Assembly (NCBI GenBank): GCA_003151595.1
Contig: PLXW01000181.1
Coordinates: 9,681 to 15,620, forward strand
Direction: 5' to 3'
Length of the DNA: 5,940 nucleotides
Origin: Myxococcales bacterium
GTDB lineage: Bacteria; Myxococcota; Polyangia; Polyangiales; Polyangiaceae
The notes under the pieces were generated by a model. That model made no database searches, had not been told where the DNA came from, and was given only the letters and a program-made list of their open reading frames with translations. A program made the translations under genes and the position numbers. Below are positions 1-5,424 of this stretch, piece after piece (the first letter of the stretch is position 1; every line of letters starts with the position of its first letter).

Positions 1-2
1 AC

Positions 3-371
3 TTCGCGAACCCGGACATGGTCGGGCACACCGGCGTGATGACCGCAGCGGTGACGGCGGTGGAGACGGTCGACCTCGCGGTGGGAAAGCTCGTCGCAGC
101 CGCGCGCGCGAAAGGCGGAGCGGTCTTCATCACGGCGGATCATGGCAACTGCGAGCTGATGAAAGACCCGGCGACGGGCCAGCCGCACACCGCGCACACG
201 ACCAACCCCGTGCCCCTCCTCTATGTGAACGACGCCGACGCGCACGTGAAGCTGAAGAGCGGCGGACGCATCTGCGACGTCGCCCCCACGATGCTCGAGC
301 TCCTCGGCCTCCCGAAGCCCGCGGCGATGACCGGGCACTCCCTCTTCGATCGAGGAACCGGAGGCCAGTGA
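3..371 (+). CDS. gpmI: 2,3-bisphosphoglycerate-independent phosphoglycerate mutase, C-terminal part (5' end outside window)
   Basis: This is the C-terminal end of the cytoplasmic glycolytic enzyme that interconverts 3- and 2-phosphoglycerate and needs two metal ions (usually Mn2+). The frame is open from base 3, so the gene starts upstream and about 122 residues are visible. The signature [11 protein letters not shown] (from base 3) carries the metal-ligand Asp and His (codons 15-17 and 27-29). TADHGN carries the second Asp-His pair (138-143), and AHTTNPVP carries a further His (195-197). These match the known metal ligands of the alkaline-phosphatase-like phosphatase domain. The ending, [15 protein letters not shown] then GHSL, is typical of the family C-terminus, so the 3' end is complete. 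Its TGA overlaps the start of the downstream kinase gene by 4 bases. Identification is secure; only the missing N-terminal phosphotransferase domain cannot be judged. Confidence 0.96.
   Translation, partial: FANPDMVGHTGVMTAAVTAVETVDLAVGKLVAAARAKGGAVFITADHGNCELMKDPATGQPHTAHTTNPVPLLYVNDADAHVKLKSGGRICDVAPTMLELLGLPKPAAMTGHSLFDRGTGGQ
360..364 (+). promoter_or_regulatory. Ribosome binding site inside the gpmI 3' end, for the PEGA kinase
   Basis: GGAGG lies 3 bases before GTG 368 and 9 bases before a second in-frame GTG at 374. The short spacing to 368 is sub-optimal. The true start may therefore be either codon, a difference of two residues. The 4-base GTGA overlap with gpmI is the argument for 368. 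Confidence 0.5.
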
Positions 372-1768
372 CGGTGACCGCGTCGTCGCCGACGTCGGGT
401 CGTAGCTTCGGGCCGTACCGCGTGCTCGAGGAGCTCGGGTCGGGGTCGCTGTCGACCGTGTACCGCGCGGTGCAAGAGCCGCTCGGGCGCGTGGTGGCGG
501 TGAAGGCGCTGAAGAGCACGATCGCGCCGACGTCGCCCTTCGCGGCGCAGCTCGAACGTGAAGCGCGCGTGCTCGCGACGCTGAATCATCCGAACGTCGT
601 GGGCCTGCACGACTTCGTGAAGACGCCGTCGCAGATGTGGCTGGTGCTCGAGTACATCGACGGCTTCTCGCTGGCGACGGTGCTCGGAAAGCGCGCGCGG
701 TTCTCGTCCGAGTTCGCGGCGACGATCGGGCTCGAGGTGGCGCGCGGTCTGGCGCACGCGCACGAGCGAGGCGTGGTGCATCGCGACGTGAAGCCGGCGA
801 ACGTGGCGCTGTCGAAGCGCGGCGACGTGAAGCTGGTCGACTTCGGGATCGCGCAGCGCGAACGCTTGCCTAGCGCCGACGAGCCGCTGGTGCGCGCGCC
901 GAAGAGCGAGACCGACGCGGCGTTCGGAACGCCGGCGTACATGAGCCCGGAGCAGATCCTCGGCGAGACGGTCGATGCGCGGAGCGACGTGTTCTCGCTC
1001 GGCGTCGTGCTCTACCAGCTGCTCGCGGGCGCGCGTCCGTTCGATCGACCGGGCGACGCCGAGGGGGACAAGCGAGCCGCGGCGCAGCGCATTCGTCGCG
1101 ATCCCGCGCGTCCTCTTCGCGAGCGCGCGCCGGAGGTGCCGCGGCCGCTCGAGCGGATCGTGATGCGCTGCCTCGAGAAGCTCCCGGCCGATCGCTTCGC
1201 CAGCGCCGACGAGGTCGCCGAGCGACTCGAAGCGTTCGTGCACGCACGCACGAGCGATCGATCGAAGGCGATCGTCGTGCGCACGCTCGTATCGGCGGGG
1301 CTCACCGAAGGGGACGCGGGGACCGATCGCTGGCTGGTGGAAGAGAAGCGCGTGCCGGTCGCGGGGACGATGCTCGGCTTCGGCGCGATCGCGGTCGTGT
1401 TCGCGCTCGGCGGATCGCTCCTCCAGTGGAGCGCGCGCGGCGAGCGCGAAGCCGCGCAGGCCGGGAGCAAGAAGCTCGAGCTCGCGCCGGCGAACGCGGG
1501 GGCGCTTCGCGTCGTGGCGACTCCGTGGGCCGAAGTGACGATCGACGGACAGCGCATCGACGTGACGCCGATGGCGCGCGCGATCCCGCTCTCGGCCGGC
1601 ACGCACTACGTGACGCTCACGCACCCGAACGCCGCGCCCGAGAAGCGCGTCGTTCCGATCACGGCCGGCGAGACGACGTCGCTCGAAGTGACGATGAGGC
1701 TCGCCATGCCCGGAGACAAAGACGCGGGTGCCGCTCCCGGCGCGCGCGCGGAAGACGGTGGACCATGA
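368..1768 (+). CDS. Membrane Ser/Thr protein kinase (Hanks type) with C-terminal PEGA domain
   Basis: A 466-residue eukaryotic-like Ser/Thr kinase predicted to phosphorylate proteins on the cytoplasmic side of the inner membrane. The kinase domain spans about 17-290. It has the nucleotide loop GSGSLSTV (24-31), VAVK with K46, the probable helix-C E65, and HRDVKPAN (138-145; D140, K142, N145). DFG is at 158-160, GTPAYMSPE at 187-195, and D207 and R276 are conserved. All catalytic residues are present, so it should be active. The third glycine of the loop is replaced by S29. The DFG-to-SPE segment is about 32 residues and holds S169, S180 and T182 as possible phosphosites. One hydrophobic helix (about 331-352) is followed by a linker and a PEGA-type beta domain (about 380-443; [10 protein letters not shown] then VTP), probably periplasmic. 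The tail is D/G/A-rich. The start overlaps gpmI by 4 bases, and the stop overlaps the LysM gene by 4. The substrate is unknown. Confidence 0.93.
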   Translation: MTVTASSPTSGRSFGPYRVLEELGSGSLSTVYRAVQEPLGRVVAVKALKSTIAPTSPFAAQLEREARVLATLNHPNVVGLHDFVKTPSQMWLVLEYIDGFSLATVLGKRARFSSEFAATIGLEVARGLAHAHERGVVHRDVKPANVALSKRGDVKLVDFGIAQRERLPSADEPLVRAPKSETDAAFGTPAYMSPEQILGETVDARSDVFSLGVVLYQLLAGARPFDRPGDAEGDKRAAAQRIRRDPARPLRERAPEVPRPLERIVMRCLEKLPADRFASADEVAERLEAFVHARTSDRSKAIVVRTLVSAGLTEGDAGTDRWLVEEKRVPVAGTMLGFGAIAVVFALGGSLLQWSARGEREAAQAGSKKLELAPANAGALRVVATPWAEVTIDGQRIDVTPMARAIPLSAGTHYVTLTHPNAAPEKRVVPITAGETTSLEVTMRLAMPGDKDAGAAPGARAEDGGP

Positions 1769-2667
1769 GACGAGCCCTCACGTTGCTGGCGATCGCGATC
1801 GCGCTCTTCACGGCGAGCCCGGCGCGCGCCTTCACGCACATCGTGCTGCCGGGCGAGACGCTCGCGCAGATCGCGGCGCGCGTGTACGGCGACCCGAAGC
1901 TCGAATACGTGCTCGCCGGCGCCAACGCGCTCGACGTCGTCGGCGGCAGCGCGATCGTCCCGGGCATGCGCCTCGAGATCCCGGCGCCGTCCTACCACCA
2001 CGTCGTCGCCAACGAGACCTGGTACGCGCTGGCGCTGGCGTGGCTCGGCGACACGAAGCGATGCGACGCGCTCGCGAGCGCGAACGGCGCGCAGTCGTGG
2101 GTCGCGCCGGAGGAAGGGCGCGAAGTGGTCGTCCCCGCGGTGCTCTCGGTCATCGCCGGCGACGCCGACAGCGACATGACGATCGCCGGGCGTTACCTCG
2201 GCGACGTGAACAAGGCGTGGGTCATCGACGCGTACAACTTCCGGAAGACCGGCCCCTTCCGCCGCGGCGAGGTGGTGCTCGTCGCGCTGCCGGATCTCAC
2301 GCTCACCGTGCGCGGCAAAGCCGAAGCGCGCGACGCTCTGGATCGCGAGCGCATCGAAGGCCAAGGCAGCACCCACGACGTCCAGAAGCGCGCCGACGTC
2401 GAGCTCCCCGCGCTCCTCGCCGACGTCCGCGGAGGCCGGTGGGTCGACGCGGTCGCGCGCGGCAACCGCATCGTCGCCCTCGGCGAGCTCACCCGGCAGC
2501 AGCTGACCTCCACGCACCGCGCCCTCCTCGAAGCGTACGTCGCCCTCGACGCCCCCGGCCTCGCCGCCGCCGAATGCGCCGCCTGGCGCGCGAGCGATCC
2601 GTCCGCCAAGTTCGACGCCAGCCCGGTCGACGTGGTCTCACCCAAGACACGTGCAGCATGCAAGTGA
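1765..2667 (+). CDS. Secreted LysM-domain protein with helical C-terminal region
   Basis: A 300-residue exported protein probably bound to peptidoglycan in the periplasm. The signal peptide is MRR plus a hydrophobic core ending in ARA, with cleavage expected after A22. A LysM repeat follows at about 24-73 (HIVLPGETLAQIAARVYGD, ending PGMRLEIP). A more divergent repeat lies at about 77-125 (HHVVANETWYALA, ending EVVVP). A third, weak LysM-like unit may lie at 128-176 (MTIAGRYLGD, ending FRRGEVVLVALP). LysM domains bind N-acetylglucosamine in peptidoglycan. The rest (about 190-300) is helical and TPR-like, ending in a DPSAKFDASP and SPKTRAAC stretch; I cannot assign it a function. No catalytic domain is visible, so it looks like a binding or scaffold protein. 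ATG 1765 is chosen because it forms an ATGA overlap with the kinase stop and gives an intact signal peptide. GGTGGA just upstream is a closely spaced possible ribosome site. Confidence 0.88.
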   Translation: MRRALTLLAIAIALFTASPARAFTHIVLPGETLAQIAARVYGDPKLEYVLAGANALDVVGGSAIVPGMRLEIPAPSYHHVVANETWYALALAWLGDTKRCDALASANGAQSWVAPEEGREVVVPAVLSVIAGDADSDMTIAGRYLGDVNKAWVIDAYNFRKTGPFRRGEVVLVALPDLTLTVRGKAEARDALDRERIEGQGSTHDVQKRADVELPALLADVRGGRWVDAVARGNRIVALGELTRQQLTSTHRALLEAYVALDAPGLAAAECAAWRASDPSAKFDASPVDVVSPKTRAACK

Positions 2668-2674
2668 AGCGCTG

Positions 2675-3793
2675 ATGCCCCGCACCTCGTCCCCCTCGAT
2701 GCCGCCGCTCGGCGCCGGCACGCATCTCGGCGATGCGTTCGAGATCACCGGCCTGCTCGGTGAAGGGGGCGCGGGCACGGTTTACGGGGCGACGCGCACG
2801 ATCACGCGCGAGCGCGTCGCCGTCAAAGTGCTTCACAGTCACCTCCTCGGCGACCGCCAGATCCGCGGGCGCTTCGAGCGCGAAGCGAAGATCCTGTCGC
2901 GCCTTCAAGGGCCGCACGTCGCGCCGGTGCTCGATTTCGGCGAGCTCGTCGATCCGCGCGACGACGCGCGCACGCTCCTCTACATGGCGCTCCCGCGCAT
3001 CGAGGGCCCGTCGCTCGACGCCGTGATGACGCGCGAAGGTCCGCTGCAAATGGCGCGGGTGACCGACGTGATGCTCCAGATCTGCGACGCGCTGAAGATG
3101 GCGCACCAGCAGGGGATCGTGCACCGCGATCTGAAGCCGGCCAACGTGCTCCTGCGCGGAGGCACGCACGTGGTCGTGGTCGACTTCGGGCTCGCCAAGA
3201 TCCTCACCGGCGACACTTCGTCCACCGTCCTCACCGCGCACAACATGGTGTGCGGCACGCCCGAGTACATGGCCCCGGAGCAGGCGCGCGGCGAAGAGGT
3301 CGACGAGCGGTGCGACATCTACGCGGCGGGCGTCATCCTTTACCAGCTGCTCACGCAGACGCTCCCCTTCACCGGCGCGACGCCACTCGCCGTCCTCACC
3401 GCGCACCTCACGATGGCCCCGACCCATCCGCGCGAGCGCGCGCCCGATCGAGCGATCTCCGCTGCCCTCGAAGCCATCACCATGCACGCGCTGGCGAAAG
3501 ATCCGAACGCCCGCTACGCCACGGCCACAGCGCTCGCCGCCGCGATCTTGCACGCGCGCTCGGCGCCCGACGACGTCGATCCGGTTCGCCCCGAAGCCGC
3601 GCACGCCGAGACCGTCCCGTCGTTCCCCGGCTCGCCGACGCAGCTCTCGCCGACCCGCCCCCCTGCTGCCGCGCCGCGACCCGCACCGGCAAAGCCATTC
3701 GCGCTCAGCCAGCGCGCCTGGACGATGATCTGGATCGGCGCCGCAGTCGCAAGTATCTCGGTGGGGATATGGCTCTCGCTGAAGGCGCCGTGA
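2675..3793 (+). CDS. Ser/Thr protein kinase (Hanks type), C-terminally membrane-anchored
   Basis: A 372-residue Ser/Thr protein kinase with a full catalytic motif set. The glycine loop is GEGGAGTV (29-36). VAVK has K51, the helix-C acid is E70, and HRDLKPAN is at 150-157 (D152, K154, N157). DFG is at 170-172 and GTPEYMAPE at 194-202, with D214 conserved. The catalytic domain covers about 22-292. A Pro/Ala/Ser/Thr-rich linker (about 296-344) contains SPT-type sites that could be autophosphorylated. A single hydrophobic helix (about 349-369) ends three residues before the C-terminus, so no extracytoplasmic sensor domain exists on this chain. Any signal must come from a partner or act on the cytoplasmic side. 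It differs clearly from the upstream kinase (canonical glycine loop, no PEGA), so this is not a recent duplication. ATG 2675 lies 7 bases after the LysM stop. An in-frame GTG at 2651 would add eight residues and overlap that gene by 17 bases; I prefer the ATG, which has AAGTGAAG upstream. Confidence 0.93.
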   Translation: MPRTSSPSMPPLGAGTHLGDAFEITGLLGEGGAGTVYGATRTITRERVAVKVLHSHLLGDRQIRGRFEREAKILSRLQGPHVAPVLDFGELVDPRDDARTLLYMALPRIEGPSLDAVMTREGPLQMARVTDVMLQICDALKMAHQQGIVHRDLKPANVLLRGGTHVVVVDFGLAKILTGDTSSTVLTAHNMVCGTPEYMAPEQARGEEVDERCDIYAAGVILYQLLTQTLPFTGATPLAVLTAHLTMAPTHPRERAPDRAISAALEAITMHALAKDPNARYATATALAAAILHARSAPDDVDPVRPEAAHAETVPSFPGSPTQLSPTRPPAAAPRPAPAKPFALSQRAWTMIWIGAAVASISVGIWLSLKAP

Positions 3794-4857
3794 CACCGCC
3801 CGCGCGCATGAAGCTCGTCTCCACCACGCTCACCGGCAACAACGAAGACGTGATCGGCGAGGCCATCGCCAGCGTCGTCGATTGGGTCGACGTGGTGCTC
3901 GTCGTCGACACAGGCGTGACCGATCGCAGCCTCGAGATCGCACGCGAGATCGCCAAGGAGAAATACGTCGAGCGGAAGTTCCCGTGGGTCGACGACTTCT
4001 CCGCCGCGCGCAACTTCGCGCTCGACGCGGCGCGCGAGGTCGGCGGCGACTGGGCGCTCATCATCGACACCGACGAGACGATCGACCGCAGCGGCGGCGA
4101 CGACATCGCGACGGTGCTCGCGAACGCGACCGTCCCGCACTTCATGGTGTTCGACGCCACGCGCACGTACTCGAAGCCGCGCTTCTTCAAGCTGCCGACC
4201 GCGTCGCGCTTCCACGGCCCGACGCACGAGGCGTATCCGACGACCGAGCACGATCAGCGAACGCTCGAGGGGTACGTCTTTCACGAGAAGACGAAGACGC
4301 CCGAGCGCCTCCGCGCGAAGTTCGAGCGCGACGCGCGCGTGCTCCGCGCGTACACGGGCAAGCATCCGAATCAGCCGCGCTGGTTCTATTACCTCGGCGA
4401 CGCGCTCCAGAGTCTCGGTCGCACGCGCGAGGCCATCACCGCATACGAAGCGTGCGCCGCGCTTCGCGGATGGAACGAAGAGTCGTCGTGGGCCTGCTAT
4501 CGCGCGGCGGAGTGCTGGTGCGTGCTCGGTGAGCACGGGCGCGCGGTCGATGCCTGCGTGACCGGGCTGGCCTGTCACCCGGGGATCGGCGAGCTGGCGT
4601 GGCTCGCGGGGTTCGCGTCGTACCGCGCCGGCAAGATGCACGACGCGGTGTGGTGGTCGCGGACGGCGATCGCGCTGGGGTGCTTCCGCGGGTGCGGTGC
4701 GCAAGTCGTGCGCATCAGTTTTCGGAACCCGACGGCGCTCTGGGAAGGGCCTTACGACGTGCTTCGTTTCGCCCTTCGCGCGCTCGGCGACGCGGCCGGC
4801 GCCGACGAAGCGGAGCGCCTGTTCGCGCAAGCGTTGCACAAGCGCACGAGCACCTGA
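3790..4857 (+). CDS. Family 2 (GT-A) glycosyltransferase with C-terminal TPR-like repeats
   Basis: A 355-residue probable inverting glycosyltransferase, cytoplasmic with no signal peptide or membrane helix. The N-terminal GT-A domain (about 8-165) reads KLVSTTLTGNNEDVIGEAI, then VLVVDTGVTDRSLEIA, then WVDDFSAARNFAL (66-78). The nucleotide-sugar/metal motif DTDE is at 93-96, and FHGPTHEAY (141-149) resembles the family's 'G..HE' acceptor-side motif. This arrangement, with TPRs following, is that of the SunS-like GT2 proteins. Members of that group include a peptide S-glycosyltransferase, but most are uncharacterised. TPR-like helical repeats run from about 197 to 300 (WFYYLGDALQSLGRTREAI is clearest). 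Eight cysteines fall between 222 and 302. GTG 3790 is chosen because it gives a GTGA overlap with the kinase stop, with AAGG 4 bases upstream. ATG 3769 (GGTGGGG upstream) and ATG 3808 are alternatives that change only the first few residues. Donor and acceptor are unknown. Confidence 0.87.
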   Translation: MTPPARMKLVSTTLTGNNEDVIGEAIASVVDWVDVVLVVDTGVTDRSLEIAREIAKEKYVERKFPWVDDFSAARNFALDAAREVGGDWALIIDTDETIDRSGGDDIATVLANATVPHFMVFDATRTYSKPRFFKLPTASRFHGPTHEAYPTTEHDQRTLEGYVFHEKTKTPERLRAKFERDARVLRAYTGKHPNQPRWFYYLGDALQSLGRTREAITAYEACAALRGWNEESSWACYRAAECWCVLGEHGRAVDACVTGLACHPGIGELAWLAGFASYRAGKMHDAVWWSRTAIALGCFRGCGAQVVRISFRNPTALWEGPYDVLRFALRALGDAAGADEAERLFAQALHKRTST

Positions 4858-4979
4858 CCCCTCGACGTGTCGCTCATTCACGTAGATGTGGCGGCGAATC
4901 CACTTCGATAACGCGCTGATTTTCCCTTGCCGAGCGCGAGACGGTTCATCATCGTAGTCGTTCGGGGTCGGAGGGGACT
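4858..4979 (+). other. Intergenic region between the kinase/glycosyltransferase unit and the surface-protein unit
   Basis: These 122 bases are the only sizeable non-coding stretch, and they probably hold the end of the first transcript and the promoter of the second. No GC hairpin followed by a T-run is present. A 6-base inverted repeat (CGCGCT at 4912-4917, AGCGCG at 4933-4938) encloses a loop containing a short T/C run, which does not fit an intrinsic terminator. TTGCCG (4927-4932) resembles a -35 box but has no good -10 at normal spacing. GATAAC (4907-4912) resembles a -10 but has no matching -35. The promoter is therefore inferred from position only. This stretch looks less GC-rich than the flanking genes. 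Confidence 0.5.
4970..4974 (+). promoter_or_regulatory. Strong ribosome binding site that fixes a TTG start
   Basis: GGAGG, within GGAGGGG, lies 5 bases before TTG 4980. This is the best Shine-Dalgarno in the window. It is what makes the rare TTG start credible, since no ATG is available upstream of the signal sequence. Confidence 0.72.
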
Positions 4980-5396
4980 TTGTCGGATCGCTTCGTGAGG
5001 CAACTCTTGGTCGTCGTGTGCGCGTCGCTCGGCGCGGCGCTTGGCGCGATCGGCTGCTTGAGCGGCGACGATACGTCGGCCACCGGCACGACGTTCGTGC
5101 TCGACGCGGGGACACCCGATACGAGCGTGCCGATCGTGGACGCGAGCGGCGTCGTCGATGGAGCGAATCCTCCGCACCCCGACGCCGCGCCGCCGCCGGA
5201 TGCCGCGCTGCCGATCGATTCGAGCACACCGTTCGACGCTGGCGCGACGTCGTCGCAGCTCGGCCTCGTAGGTGGCGGCACGTTGAGCCGCAGCCCGAAC
5301 TACGTGCTCATCGGCGCCACGGGACCGGCCACCGCGCCGGTCTTGCACTCGCCCAAGTATCAAGTCGTCGGCGGCATGGCCGCGTCTTCAAAGTAG
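4980..5396 (+). CDS. Small putative lipoprotein with D/P/A-rich linker and C-terminal SPNY/SPKY module
   Basis: A 138-residue exported protein of unknown function. The N-terminus has R4 and R7, a hydrophobic core (about 9-24), and AIGC with C26 as the candidate lipidated cysteine. The -3 residue is Ala rather than the usual Leu, so the lipobox is acceptable but not perfect. After C26 comes SGDD; Asp at +2 is absent, which is compatible with outer-membrane sorting if E. coli rules apply. Residues 30-90 are low complexity, rich in Asp, Pro, Ala, Ser and Thr (DAGTPDTS, PDAAPPPDAA), a spacer style common on myxobacterial surface lipoproteins. Residues 94-133 form a compact module (LGLVGGGTLSRSPNY, then SPKYQVVGGM). 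It recalls the 'GGG..SSSPNY.L....GQP........Y.L.GGF' segments known from many bacterial secreted proteins. The TTG start is supported by GGAGG 5 bases upstream and by keeping the positively charged n-region. The gene sits 28 bases before the collagen-like gene, so the two are probably co-transcribed. Confidence 0.78.
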   Translation: MSDRFVRQLLVVVCASLGAALGAIGCLSGDDTSATGTTFVLDAGTPDTSVPIVDASGVVDGANPPHPDAAPPPDAALPIDSSTPFDAGATSSQLGLVGGGTLSRSPNYVLIGATGPATAPVLHSPKYQVVGGMAASSK

Positions 5397-5410
5397 CGCG
5401 CGTGAAGCGC

Positions 5411-5415
5411 AGGAG
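5411..5415 (+). promoter_or_regulatory. Ribosome binding site of the collagen-like protein gene
   Basis: AGGAG lies 9 bases before ATG 5425, inside the 28-base gap after the lipoprotein stop. It supports that start, which in turn gives a well-formed signal peptide. Confidence 0.65.
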
Positions 5416-5424
5416 AATCGAGCA

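Noticed and set aside
1250..1275. Cluster of CGATCG palindromes, possibly HIP1-like or a regulatory repeat
   Set aside because: It lies inside the kinase coding region, encodes ordinary residues, and CGATCG is frequent throughout this window.
221..1624. Long open frame (467 codons) on the - strand opposite the PEGA kinase
   Set aside because: It is Arg/His/Glu-rich without recognisable motifs, as expected opposite a GC-rich gene; the + strand has a complete kinase motif set.
1426..1764. N-terminal extension of the LysM frame back to ATG 1426
   Set aside because: It would overlap the PEGA kinase by over 340 bases, give an Arg-rich sequence and bury the signal peptide; ATG 1765 is far better.
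3250..3789. N-terminal extension of the glycosyltransferase frame into kinase 2
   Set aside because: The extension is an Arg/His-rich translation of kinase DNA in another frame; GT2 homology begins only after about 3808.
2489..3796. 435-codon open frame on the - strand opposite kinase 2
   Set aside because: Same Arg/His-rich shadow composition and no domain motif.
4912..4938. Inverted repeat CGCGCT / AGCGCG as a terminator
   Set aside because: Six-base stem with a 15-base loop, and no T-run after it; expected by chance in GC-rich DNA.
3514..5229. 571-codon open frame on the - strand spanning the glycosyltransferase and the intergenic gap
   Set aside because: Arg-rich, low-information translation crossing the ends of two well-supported + strand genes; a codon-bias shadow.
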